A stretch of 64,000 nt of DNA, from the NCBI RefSeq assembly GCF_030272615.1, contig NC_081406.1:188094391-188158390 (forward strand), written 5' to 3'. A program made the position numbers and the translations under genes. The stretch is from Cryptomeria japonica (taxonomy: Eukaryota; Streptophyta; Pinopsida; Cupressales; Cupressaceae). How positions within the stretch are numbered: the first letter of the stretch is position 1; each line of letters starts with the position of its first letter. Shown here piece by piece: positions 48,016-59,683 of this stretch. Below the pieces are notes generated by a model. It ran no database searches. It was not told the origin of the DNA and was given only the letters and a program-made list of their open reading frames with translations.

Positions 48016-48744
48016 CTTACAATCCTATGACACCAACAAAGGAATTATATCGGCATCAGTAGATCACACTCTACATCGGCACTCAGGACACCCGCACCGA
48101 CACAAAGAAAAGAAGTATACTGGCACAAAGGTCGACAAAAATTTGTTATATTATATTTTGTTTATTATTGTAAAAACTTTGTAAGCCAACTTGGAAAATT
48201 GTAAAATGACTCTTATATATAAAAGAGATCATTGTAGACATTTGAAAATGAGTGACGAAGCATTAAGGAAAAATATCAGGCAAACCTATTATGCGAAATA
48301 TAGGCTAAGGGTTTATGTAAGAAGCAAAGAAGCAACCGGTACTGGATCAAGCATTATAGATGCTATTTAAAGCAATACAAGATATTGGATTTGTATAATC
48401 CTCATTCTAAGTCAGTGAGACTTCCCATTGAGCAGTGAGCTCTAAGCAGTTGGCCTTCCTACATGTGCAGGCCCCTATTGTAAGTAATATTCTCTTATTG
48501 GCCAATAAGTGAATATTGTGGGTGACAAATCCCATCGAGGATTTTCCCACACCGAGTTTCCTCATTAAAACCTTGTGTTATGGTGTGCTTTTCATGTGGA
48601 TGTTCTTAATTCTATTTATTGCATTATTTCTTGCATACCAGTAAACTATTATAATATGTTATGCATGTTTTAATTCAAGAAATTCTAGTCACTGGTTAGA
48701 TACTGATTCACCCCCCCCTCTCAGTATCTATGGGATTCCTAACA
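47951..48744 (+). repeat. 3' LTR of element J
   Basis: 794 bases, TGTTGGCATATACAC to GATTCCTAACA, followed by ATCTA. It pairs with 45851-46644. Confidence 0.92.
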
Positions 48745-48749
48745 ATCTA

Positions 48750-51466
48750 AGAGTACATCTGTCACATTAGTAGGTATGTAATCCATGGTGGAAGTGCTAG
48801 GTAGAGTGAGAGGTTTTGTAGTTGGTTTCCTTTCATCTCCAGATTCCTTAACCACTTCTGCTATCTTGTTTCCATCATTGACCTCTTCTTTATTCACTAT
48901 TTCTTCCTTATGCCCACTCTATTTTTCAACCTTGCTCACTGCCGGTTCAGCTACACTCTGTTCTTATCCCTTTTCTGCTACTTCTTTTGCTTGTGCTTCT
49001 ACTGGTATCTCAATGTTAAGCTGAGTATCATCAGGGGTGGTATCTATGTTCTTAACTTCAGCTGTTTCCTCAATATTCTGCTGAGAGTCAACAGTGTTGA
49101 CCGATGACTCAGAGATCTCAACATTTGTAGTTTATCCATGACAATGTTAAAATCTCGTATGTCCACATTCATGGTAAAAATAATATCACTCCGGAATAGT
49201 GTCATCTTGTGTCATTTCCTCTGCCTTCTCTTCTGGTTGACTATCAGTTTATGTTGGTGCCTCTGCAATTATTGGTGGGGTGTCCTGTGCCAGTGGAGGA
49301 AGGTTATCCTTGACCCTGATATCAGGTACACTACCGATCTTCTCTTTACCTTTATCTTTCTGATATACCTTAGCAAAAGACTTGTCCATTTTCTATCTAT
49401 CCTTCTCTTCTTTCTTCTCTCTTTCCACAAAAAATATATCCCACTTATCTGGCATTTCATCTACAATTTCCTTAACTCTGCCTACCATAAGGCTAACCTG
49501 TCGGTGACCACTTACAAAAACTGTTCTATTTTCCTTTGATATTAAATCATCAATTTCTTGTTTGGAATTAATAGGATGCACAACAAGTAGAGCTTCTACC
49601 TTTAATTTTTTGTCTAACTCCATTACATAAATTATCTTAGCCTCTAACCTTAAGTATAAATCATTAGGTAGATCATCTACAACTTCAATAAGAAATTTCT
49701 TGTATATATCAAGATATAAAATAATACTTTCTTCTATAGTATCCTTATCTGAATCCTTGAAAGAATGATACAGTTTATTAACATTACTAAGGTTACCTTC
49801 TTGGGTGGTTTCATTGATCAACTCTTTCGGTGTAAGAGTATCTGGTGCCTTAGGTTCTTGTTTCTTCTTTGGAGTGACTTTGTTCTTCAGACCACTGGGC
49901 TCTCTTACAACCTATTGTTTCTTTCTTTGTGTCCTTGACTTCTTGGGAGATGGAGTAGGTGTCGGTGAGGGTTTTCTTTTCTTCCTATCCACTCTCTTGA
50001 ATTGGGTTGCCCTATCACTGTCAGAATCAGATGAAGTAGCCATAGGGGAAATGTGAGCTACCAATTGTTGTTCTAATTGACCTCTTGTCACACTAGCAAC
50101 AATACCACCAAGATTCATCAATCCTTCTATAACATCCTTTACCATCTTAAAAACATCTTTCATAAATTTATCTCTTTTCTTCTTCTGCTTCATCATAGCA
50201 ACACCACTTTCAATGGTTTCAACATTACCAAATATTTCCTCTGTTGGTTCCGATGGAGCATCTAGGAGTATTTTAGCATATGATTCTAAGACGTGTGAAT
50301 CCTCATCATATCCCATTTCAATAATCTAGATAGTTCTGGGTCTAACTGCTTCCATCCAGATTTCATCTCTTTTCATTACAAAGCATATCTATTTATCATA
50401 TTATCCATAATGCTTTAGGGAATCCTTTCCCTTTGTCTCATTTTAGGTTGGCAATTCTTAAAGTAGTCTTTTACCAACCTATCACCATCAGATCCCATAC
50501 TAGTGATTGCCTCTTTTATCTATTTTCCAACTGAAATATCATAGGCAAAATCCTTATATCCTATACCGGGGATCTTTTTTGAAAAGTATAGCATTAAACA
50601 CACTATCAGACTTCCAAATTTGAAGGTTCCTTTCTTATCACCTTTGATCTTATGCAAATTCTCTAACAGTTCATCCTTTAACCATTCACAAATATCAATC
50701 TTTGCATTGTTCAATATCATCTCATGTGCACTATGAATGCATGAACTAGATACAAAATTTAACCTATTTGTATGACCAACTTTATAGCCAATGACCATGC
50801 TAGTAATTTAACATTTTTATCTTTTATATCATTGACCCTAAGTAACCAGTTGTCAAATGTAGCTCCAGTTAAGCTCATAACCTCTTTGTTAGGGATTTTC
50901 TTCTTCTTGTTAGGTCTAGAACTGATGGAGGGTAAACCAGTAACATCTCTAATAGCTTCCTTGGTAATCTTAAATACTGAGTCCAACCACATAAATTCAC
51001 CATAAACCCTTCTAAGGACATAGCGGATGACTTCATCTGAGAATTCTGACATATGGAGGATATCTATGAAACATAAATCCTCAACTACCTTATGTTCCAG
51101 TTTCACTACCCTATTCTTGTCAGTGATTGCATTCATGTACATGTTCATCAAATCTTCCGACCCTAAAATTTCCATGTAACAATGTATGTATTCCTTAGGG
51201 TCTTCAGCAAACGCGACTCCCTTTGAGATTCTAGAAAATGTACCAATAGAGTCATCCAGTTTTGCTATCTTAGGAATGATCTTGAAAATGGGTCTAGGTT
51301 GTTTTATGTTCTCCACAATAGTAGGGTTTTTGATGAATTCAGGAACAGAAGATGAAGATGCCATTGCGAAAGATAAATACCTTTTAATTGTGAAATCCTT
51401 GAATGCTCTGAAAGACCTTTGCTGCTTCACCTTTAGAATGCCTTTTCTTAATTTCTCTCTCTTCAA
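48750..51466 (-). pseudogene. N-terminal and central part of the extra ORF of element I
   Basis: The frame opens at 51466, or more likely at the ATG at 51364 (MASSSSVPEF). The first ~330 residues are globular, with a FMWLDSVFKITKEAIRD block and GLPSISSRP. That pattern, including the GLP motif, recalls plant transposon-protein domains of the plant-mobile-domain or PF20167 kind, but the match is weak. Then come a Ser/Asp-rich and basic linker (ATSSDSDSDRA, KPSPTPTPSPKKSR near 49940), a helical region (49821-49393) and a Glu-rich tail up to J's insertion. It carries its own leader. At least one frameshift (near 50780) and several stops. The function is unknown. Confidence 0.6.
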
Positions 51467-51669
51467 ATGCTTGTATGCTTGGTGAATTGAAATGAGAAGT
51501 TACAATGCCTTTATAACCAAAAATTAACTTATAACTGTAATAAATGCTTTGTCGGTGAAGTGAAAACTCCACATATCCATCGGTAAAGAAGAAATATAAC
51601 TTGTTACCACCAACCGAGGGTAAATGCATGATTTTCAATTTGTTTCCTTACCCCTAAGGATTATTCCTT

Positions 51670-52257
51670 AGTTAGATGAAGAATTTCATGCCGGTGCAGG
51701 ATTACCCTGTTCTGCCGATACAGAGACAGATTCATCACTTCTATGATCTATCTTCCTAATCCATTGTTTAGAAAATTCTTGCTTGATTTTAGTCACCTTT
51801 TCTTTTCCTTTGTTATTGGATCCTTTATAGTTCGCTAGTACAATCTTACATCTAAATTTTTTTGCAATATTCCTAATCTTGTTACATGTATAACAAGTTA
51901 CATTATTTCTCTGAATAGCCTTTCCATAACCTTGACTGGTTTGAGTTCTGCATTGATTAGATAAATGTCCAAATCTACCACAAACATAGAATTTCACATT
52001 CATTCTGCAATTGTCTAAGTTATGACCATTTTTATTGCATTTGGAACATTGACCGGTGGGTAAGTTTGTATTCTGATTATTCCTAAATCTGCACTGATTT
52101 GCTCTATGACTAGATTTGTTGCAATTAAAACATTTCCCATTAAATTTATAAGCATTAGGTTTCCTTATTGGTTTGGTGTGATCATGATTATTTTTAGTCT
52201 CAGAACTTTCTCCATGTTCAAATCCAAGTCCAATTGTTTCTCCATCAGGTTTCTGAC
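51670..52257 (-). pseudogene. Gag C-terminus with CCHC zinc knuckles, element I
   Basis: On the minus strand from 52257. Finger blocks: CFNCNKSSHRANQC, CSKCNKNGHNLDNC, VCGRFGHLSNQC (first Cys replaced by Tyr) and a degenerate CYTCNKIRNIAKKFRC. Zinc knuckles bind the element's RNA during packaging. The N-terminal part of gag lies beyond F. The frame ends near 51686 with EQGNPAPA and a stop; no protease follows. Confidence 0.75.
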
Positions 52258-52601
52258 TGTAGCGTCGTAAATTGTATGAACTTGCTAAAGCAGTACAATT
52301 TCACACCTAGTTTAGCACCCGCCTTGGCGCAGTTTGCATTTTGCATTGCATTTCCCCTTTAGCACTTAATTAATCAAATTAATTAGGTCTAAGGTCCTAT
52401 TTCATCATCCTTCACATCATAAAGTCGGGCCCTTTCATTAAAGTGTGCCCCTTTTCATTTTATTCCTCCAATACATCATCTAATCAAAAACCCTAATTAG
52501 GCCTTCTTTTGGACTTGGGGGCTTGATTTTGGGGGTCAAAACATCTCAAAATCACCTGTAACTTCAGGATTCTCTCTAAAATCATCATATCTGACGGCCC
52601 T

Positions 52602-52676
52602 AAAAATTTGGTGAAAAGTTGCCGGGACCATGGCGCCCGGAGTGCACACGGTCCCGGACATTTTTCTCGAAATTTT
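52602..52676 (+). repeat. Conserved GC-rich hairpin module in the F 5' LTR
   Basis: AAATTTGGTGAAAAGTTGC, then GGGACCATGGCGCCCGG, AGTGCACACGGTCCC, and a T-run with CGAAATTT. It matches the E leader modules and the F 3' LTR copy at 63646-63722. Confidence 0.75.
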
Positions 52677-53394
52677 AGGACCACGATCCAATCATAAAAT
52701 AAAGCTTAACCCCAAGAAATTGGCGGGATATTCAATCTCTAGGTCACCCAAAAGTTGGAATTAAGACCTAGGGTTTCATACATAAGAGCTCTCTTTCTTC
52801 AATAGAAGGGATCCAAATTTTGTTTTCAGGAACCTCATATGCAGCGAAAGAGCAGATCTTTGAAGACTTCAACAACTCTCAACATTCATCCTCCAAGCAT
52901 TCATCAAATCCATTCATTCACTTAGGGCTTTGAAGGCATTGAAGAGCAATAAGGGATCACCGACTAAAGATTGGCTTGTATCCCTCCCTTGGGGTTGGGT
53001 ATGATTTCATGTTGTTTTCATGTCTTTGCATAAGCCTCATTATGTCACTTACATTCATGCTTTAGATCACTTGGCATCTTGATTTGGAGCATTTACATTG
53101 TCATTTACAAGCAATTAGGGTTTACTTTCTAGGTTGCTCTAGTTTGCCTACTTGCATTTTAGATCTTGCACACACACAAGGTCTGCACACACATTACTTT
53201 TACAATACAACTTGGCTATTCGTGGAGGTGAAAATCACTGAAGCGGGGGTTTGACTAAGGCAAAACCCTATATAGCCGCCCAAACACCTTTTCAGATATA
53301 AGTGCAGATTTTGGGATTCGGACGACGCCGCAAGTTGCAGATCCGAAATGAGCAGATGGAGACAGAACCATACACCAAGTTTCAGAGCAGAAGA

Positions 53395-53490
53395 CCGGGA
53401 CAGGGGCGTGGGGCGCCTTGGTCCTGCTAGGACAGGGGCGCTAGGTGCCCTGGTCCCTGGGACAGGGGCGCTGGGCACCCTGGTCCTCCT
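53395..53490 (+). repeat. GC-rich imperfect repeats in the F LTR
   Basis: Three units of the form GGACAGGGGCGCTGGG followed by a CCCTGGTCC arm. The arrangement resembles the palindromic units in E's LTR but is less perfect. Confidence 0.6.
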
Positions 53491-53931
53491 GACAGACAAC
53501 AATTTTTAGCATTTCCGACAGTTTTCCAGATTGCAAAGTGGTAGTTTCAGGTGCAGTTTCAGGTGCAGAATCAGGACAGTGGCGCCCGCACCCCCGTCCC
53601 AAACATTTTCACTCAGATTTTGACTCCGGGTATGCATTTGCATTCTTGTCTTGTCCTTATGTTTGTAGCTTTCCATTGTTTAAGTTCAATTCTGCAATCT
53701 TGTTATTAGTTCATACTTGCATTTTAGGGTTAGGAATTGAACTTGCATAATCTTACCTTTCAATTACAACAAAGGAATAGAAACCCTAATAGGTAGCCCG
53801 TGGCTCTCTCTTTCGCCAAAAAGAAGTAGCCAATTGTGCGATACCTCTAGGCTCTTTCGTATTCCGTAATGTGTGACAAAAGGTAGGATTAGGACATGTT
53901 GGCCTAGTCTCACTTTTTCCCCCACACATTT

Positions 53932-53949
53932 TGGTGAACCCGACGTGAA
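53932..53949 (+). other. Primer-binding site of element F
   Basis: TGGTGAACCCGACGTGAA, identical to E's site at 25713, three bases after the LTR end. Confidence 0.78.
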
Positions 53950-54028
53950 ACGAATTATTTCTTTCTCTCGCATTGCATTTGCTAGATCTAGATCTAGATT
54001 TAGTGTGTTTCATTTAAGTTTCATTTTC

Positions 54029-54076
54029 AAAAAAAAAAAAAAAAGAAGAAAAAGGAAAAAGAAAAAAAAAAAGAGA
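54029..54076 (+). repeat. A-rich purine tract in the F leader
   Basis: A run of A with scattered G just upstream of the polyprotein start. It looks like simple-sequence expansion; no function is shown. Confidence 0.7.
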
Positions 54077-54133
54077 GTGTGTTTCTTTGTTTCTTTGCAT
54101 GGTGTCTCAGTTTTATGCAACTTTTATTTCAAA

Positions 54134-55621
54134 ATGTCGGATTTTTATTTGCAAGATGTTCATATTTATGATGATGTATGCAATTATGCTGATTATGAGT
54201 ATAGCCAAGATGAATTAGATGAAGCTTTAGATGAGTTTTTGAATCCTAAAGAGGCCAAACCTTCGTTTTACCAAAAACTCATAAACCTTGTTACTATGCC
54301 ATTTCGTTGTGATGAGAAAGATAAGTTGAATGATTCCTCTCAAGGGTAAATTCCTATCAACTCTTCCACTGACTCTAGTAACATGGTTGTTTTCAATAAT
54401 CCCCTCTATGAGGAGATGTCTCCTTTTGAATCAAAAGATAAGCCTTTTAATAGATATGATCATGCTTTGTTGGATGATGCTCTTGATGACTTTGTGGCTT
54501 TATCAAAATCTCTAAACAAAAACAAAACTTCTAAATTAGTTAACATGATAAACTTGAATGAGCATAATAAGCCTCTCTTTGAAGTCCAAGGTGCTTGTCC
54601 TTCTCCCACCTTTCAAGTTCCTAAATCACCTCTCCTTACTGTCTAAGGGAGGTATGATTCCTTTCTTACTCCAAATAAACCTATCATCACTGTGCAAGGA
54701 AGAAAACCTATAATTCCTTATAATTATGCCAAGCAATTAACTAGAGAGAGTTATCATGCGGTTGCCCATACTTATCATACCAAAAATAATAGGCAACCTA
54801 ATCCTCCTCTGGTTACTCGAGTTTCTCTTCTGAATCCTCAACCAATTCTTCCACAAGCTCCACGCATTTCACAAGTTCTTAGTAAGGAATATGATCTCAT
54901 AGAACAACTTAAAGCTACCCCTGCTAAGATATCCCTTTGGGATTTGATTCAAACTTCTTCTGCTCATCACAGAATGTTACAAGATGCTTTGAAAGATTTG
55001 AATGTTCCTCCACCAAATACATCTAGTAATATAGTGTCTTTGGTTAACTCTGTGATGAATCCTAAAGCTCATATTGTGTTTACTCAAGATGAGTTGCCCA
55101 CTAGTAAAATTCAACATCAATATGATCCCTTGATGATTGTGGTTATCATAAATGATACTGCTATAAGATGAACACTAGTAGATAATGGCTCTGGTCTTAA
55201 TGTGTGTAGCATTAATCTTTTGCATAAGATGAATGTGGATACATCCCTAATTGAGCCTAACTCTCATCCTATTCGAGGCTTTGATAATGTGGCTAAAACT
55301 TCATTAGGTACTATCACCTTACCCGTCACAGTGGGGCCTGTTACTTTGCCTACTCCTATCCATGTTATGTCAGGAAATCTAACATACAAATTGCTATTAG
55401 GGAGACCTTGGATTCATAGTATGCAAGCGGTCCCCTCTACATTGCATAGACAAGTTAAATTTATTTATAATAATAAAACATATACCTTGATAGGTGATAC
55501 TAATTTCGAAGCTTGTTTACAAACATCTACTTCCAAAGGGGGTTCTTCTAAGCCTTCCTCGTCTAGTGATGACTCTTTAAACAAGATACCTATCGATGAA
55601 TCCTCGCCCTCTGATGATTAA
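54134..55621 (+). pseudogene. N-terminal part of the F polyprotein: short leader peptide, linker and protease
   Basis: The ATG at 54134 opens a frame that stays the same through the whole pol. The first ~185 residues are acidic and low-complexity (SQDELDEALDEFLN, LLDDALDDFVALS). I find no Retrotrans_gag capsid block and no zinc finger. At about 54880-55090 lies the linker usually found between Gag and protease in Tat elements (YDLIEQLKATPAKISLWDLI, IVFTQDELPT). Protease follows; its active site D-N-G at 55181-55189 is the usual Tat form, then a LLGRPWIHSM block. Stops at 54347, 54644, 55169 and 55619 break the frame. Confidence 0.75.
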
Positions 55622-55627
55622 AATTCT

Positions 55628-58261
55628 TTGGATGAGTCTGGAGCTCCTGAAGAAGATTCTTCTCGAGTTGAATCTACACATAAGAAGGATTTTGATGCTG
55701 AGAAGGTTCTCACAGAAGACGATTGGGGATCTCTTGATTTTAATCCTACCTTTGTAGGTGAATATAAGGTTCCTTCTAGAGAGCTTAAAGCTGAAAAGAA
55801 GGAAGAAGCTAAAAATCAATCAACATTACCTGAGCCTATGAGCAATAACTTCATGGCCGCTTCTCAAACTTCTTCTCCTCACACTTCCAATTCTGAAGGG
55901 TTTGATTCTTTGTCTTATGAAAAACCACCTTCTCTTTCTGAAATGGCTGATCGTTATGGTCATGGTTTTCGTATTCTAGCTAAGCATGGGTATAATGGAA
56001 ATGGCTATGGCGCTCACGAACAAGGAATAAAAGTTCCTCTAGAGAATAATGTTTATGATTATGCCTTTGGACTTGGTTATAATCCCTGCAAGCGCACTAA
56101 AGTTTCTAGAAGACCATGTATTAGTGTTAATGTTATTTCTACATCTCTACCAATGAGACACCCTGAGTATATTGATCCTTCGTATACCTGTGCATTGGAT
56201 GTTTTTCCTACTGATGATGCTTTAGCTGAGTTTTTAGGAGCATATGATACTCTTCCTCGTTATCATCACAATAGGGGATTCCCTTATTGTTTGAACACTG
56301 AAGCCTATTTTGGAAAAGAGAGTGATAATGATGAGATTATGAAAGAATTTCCTCAGTTAAAGGATACTCCTCAACAAAGTAATCTTCTTATAAGCGACAC
56401 CATTGATGTTAAGATGGATTCCGGCAATGAAGAAAAAGTTATTAAAATTGGAAAATGTCTGGACGAAGAAGAACAAAAACAATATGAAGATTTATTGCGT
56501 GAATTCCCTGAGATCTTTGCTTGGACATATTCTGACATGCCTGGTATAGATCCTAAGATTGTCACTCATAATATTGTCTTAGTTCCTGATGCTAAGCTGG
56601 TGAAACAAAAGATCCGAAAAATGAATCCTAAGGTGGCTTTGCTTGTTAAGGCTGAGATTGAAAAATTATTGGAGGCTGGATTTATCCGCCCTATTGATTA
56701 TTCCCCATGGATTTCAAATATTGTTGCTGTGGCTAAATCAGATAATAAAATAAGAATGTGTACTAACTTTCAAGATTTATATAAAGCTTCTTTGAAAGAT
56801 GATTTTCCCCTCCCAAACATTGACATGATAGTTGATTCTACAGCAGGACATGCTTTGTTATCCTTCATGGATGGTTTTTCAGGATACAATCAAATCTTCA
56901 TTAATCCTCAAGATCAATTCAAAATTGCTTTCACCACTCCTTGGGGTACATTTTGTTGGGTAATGATGCCTTTCAGACTTAAAAACGCCGACGCAACTTA
57001 TCAACGAGCGATGACCCTTATCTTTCACAATTACATGCATAAGATTTTAGAATATTATGTTGATAATGTTTTAGCCAAATCCATTCTCCGCATAGATCAC
57101 ATTAAGATCCTTCGTCAAATCTTTGAAAGGATTCGTAAATATCACATGCGCTTGAATCCCCAAAAATGTGTTTTTGGTGTGGATAGTGGAAAACTATTAG
57201 GATTCATAGTTTCGCATCGTGGGATTGAGGTGGATACTAAGAAAATAGATGCTATTGTCAACATGCCACCTCCTAGAAATGTGTCTCAACTCAAAAGATT
57301 ACAAGGAAAGATTCAAGCTATTCGTAGGTTTGTATCTCAACTTGCGGATCGTACTTTTCCTTTTACTCAACTTCTCAAAAAGAATATCACTTTCCAATGG
57401 AATGAAGATTGTCAGCAAGCATTTGAAGATTTAAAAGTGTATTTGGCTAATCCTCCTATCCTTCAACCTGCTAAACCTTCTAAACCCTTCCTTCTTTATA
57501 CAGCTGCTTCCTCTCATGCTCTTGTAGCATTATTGGCACAACATGATAAAGATGGTAAGGAGTGTCCGGTTTATTATATAAGTCGTACCTTACTCGATTA
57601 TGAGACCCGATATTCTGCGATAGAAAGACAATGCTTGGCCTTGGTGTTTGCGACTCAGAAATTGAGACATTATCTTTTAAATTCAGAAGTCCACGTCATG
57701 GTGAAGTTTGATCTGTTGAAGCATCTTTTCTTTAAAACTGATTTATCAGGACACCTAGCTAAGTGGGTTATGATGTTAACTGAATTTGACCTTAAATTTG
57801 TTTCACAAAGAGCAATTAAAGGGCAAGCATTGACCGATCACCTAGTTGAGGCCCCTTCACCTTTCTCCTTCCCTAACCCTGAGTCTTTTCCTGACGACTT
57901 CATCCTTTGTACAGAGAAAGATGAAACTTGGGAGTTATACTTTGATGGCTTTAAGTGTTGTACGGGATCGGGGGCAGGTGTTGTTTTGATTTCTCCTACA
58001 AAGAAGTCCATTCCCTTATCTTATCGTCTCAATTTCCTATGTACCAATAACATTGCTGAGTATGAGGCTCTTATAGCAGGAATAAAGGAAGCCTTAGCTT
58101 TAAATATAAAACACATACATATTTTTGGAGATTCTCAACTAATTATAAGACAAGTAACAGGACTATATCAAGCAAAACAAGACAAATTATCACAATATAA
58201 AGACCTTGCTATCTCTTTGTTACAAAAATTTGATTCTTACACCATGGAACCTGTTCCTTGA
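55628..58261 (+). pseudogene. Reverse transcriptase and dual RNase H of element F
   Basis: 877 codons open. A G-patch-like stretch (GYNGNGYGAHEQGIKVPLE) lies near 55990. RT: LEAGFIRPIDYSPWISN, DDFPLPNIDMIVD, FMDGFSGYNQIFI. The catalytic box at 57056-57067 reads Y-V-D-N, so the second aspartate is changed. The first RNase H (57485-57850) is degenerate at its first acidic position (LYTAASSHAL). The second, archaeal-type RNase H (57930-58290) keeps D (YFDGF), E (EYEAL), D (FGDSQL) and, past the stop, D (HADAMA). The TGA at 58259 probably replaced a sense codon such as TGG. Dual RNase H is a hallmark of the Tat clade. Confidence 0.88.
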
Positions 58262-59683
58262 AAAGATAATCGACATGCGGACGCAATGGCATGTGTGGCT
58301 TCTCTGGTATCTTTAGAGGACCCTGTGGTTGATCTTAAATTTGTTATTCACAACCTTATTTCTCCAGCTATTGTAGATGATTCTAGCTTGGTGACATGTT
58401 GTGACTTTATAGACTCAGATGAATGGTATTCGCATATCGTAAGATACTTGACCGATGGTACCTTTCCTGATTCCGCCAATAGGAACACTAGGGCTAGAAT
58501 TCGCAAGCTGTCCACTAGATATATCATTCTTTCTAATGTTCTTTACCGAAGGGGTTATAATGGTCTTCTCCTTCGTTGTCTTAACAAATCAGAAATCCCT
58601 ATTGCTCTTGAAGAGGCACATTCAGGTGCCTGTGGGGGGCATTTTGGAGGCAAATCCTTGGTTCAAAGGTTGCTCTGTATGGGATATTATTGGCAAACTA
58701 TGCAGCAGGATTCTTTTTCATTTGTTAAGAAATGTCATCAATGTCAACAACACAATAATTTGATTCATGCTCCTGCCCAAGAACTTCGTTCTCATGTAGC
58801 TTCTTGGCCTTTCTCTGCATGGGGGCTGGATCTTATCAGTAAAATCTCTCCTCCTTCATCTCAAGGACATACTTTCATTATAACCGCAACAGATTACTTT
58901 ACAAAATGGGTAGAAGCTATTCCCCTTCGCTCTACTACTGCTGAAGTGATTTGTCGATTCCTTCTAGAAAACATTATTTCTCGATTTGGGATACCTTCCA
59001 CTATAATCTCTGATAATGGGACATCATTTAAGAACAAGGACGTGAAGAAATTCCTCGAGAAGTATCATATCAAACATCAATTTTCTACACCATACTATCC
59101 TCAATCAAATGGTCAAGCTGAATCATCCAATAAGATAATTGAACAAATTCTTCGTAAAACCATGAATAAGCATGGTAAGGATTGGAGTACTCAGCTAATC
59201 TATGCTCTTTGGGCCTACCAAACGAGTGTACGAATTGCTACTGGAACTACCCCTTATAATCTTGTTTATGGTGCTGATGCTATTATGCCTTTAGAATTAG
59301 AGATTCCATCACTTAGGGTTTCTCTCAAAGGTATAGTGGATGATGATGCTTATAGAGAACAAAGACTTCAACAGCTTGAGATGCTTGATGAACAGCGTAT
59401 AAATGCTCTTGAGCATATTCAAGCATATCACAAAACTCTACAATGAAGCTATAATGATAAGGTTATTCAACGTTCCTTCTCAGTGGGTGACTTAGTTCTC
59501 TATGAGAATCAGCGCAATGTGAATGCTTTACCTGAAGAAAAGGGAAAATTTAGTCCTAATTGGCTTGGACCGTATATAGTTATTGAAGATTATGGATCAG
59601 GTGCTTATAAAATAGCGGGTGTAGACGGTACGTCTCTTAAAGATCCTATAAACGGTATGCACTTGCGTAGATACTATGCTTAA
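58262..59683 (+). pseudogene. Integrase of element F
   Basis: Begins in the end of RNase H. The zinc region has H..H in HSGACGGHF and CHQC (about 58619-58745). The core has Asp in WGLDLIS (about 58826), Asp in ISDNGTSF (about 59007) and Glu in NGQAESS (about 59115), so D,D,E is complete. A TGA at 59444 is followed in the same frame by the C-terminal part with a NWLGPYIVIEDYGSGAYKI block and the final stop at 59681. No chromodomain. Confidence 0.88.

Larger units (their letters stand above)
45851..48744 (+). mobile_element. Element J: short deletion derivative of copia family C
   Basis: 2.9 kb with two 794-base LTRs and a perfect duplication ATCTA (45846-45850, 48745-48749). The inside is only 1.3 kb: a gag coiled-coil part joined to the tail of the extra ORF. 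Protease, integrase, RT and RNase H are gone. LTRs are very similar, so insertion was fairly recent. It lies in the opposite orientation inside element I of the same family. Confidence 0.92.
44043..52257 (-). mobile_element. Element I: minus-strand copia of family C with gag and a large extra ORF
   Basis: Minus strand, right to left: Gag with several zinc knuckles (cut at 52257 by F), a leader, a ~1000-codon extra ORF and a 3' LTR (44891-44043). J is inserted in the extra ORF (45851-48744). No protease, integrase or RT lies between the zinc knuckles and the extra ORF, so this copy looks non-autonomous. Its 5' LTR must lie right of F, outside the window. The left duplication candidate is GGGAG at 44038-44042. 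Confidence 0.75.
52258..53928 (+). repeat. 5' LTR of element F
   Basis: 1671 bases, TGTAGCGTCGTAAATTG to CCCCACACA. It holds the hairpin module (52602-52676), a GGGGTTTGACTAAGGCAAAA block near 53246 shared with E's LTR, GC-rich repeats (53395-53490) and a second module-like copy near 53575-53615. Confidence 0.88.

Noticed and set aside
53873-54133. Possible N-terminal extension of the F polyprotein upstream of 54134
   Set aside because: The frame is open, but it covers LTR end, primer site and an A-rich tract that would encode a poly-Lys run. The ATG at 54134 is the sensible start.
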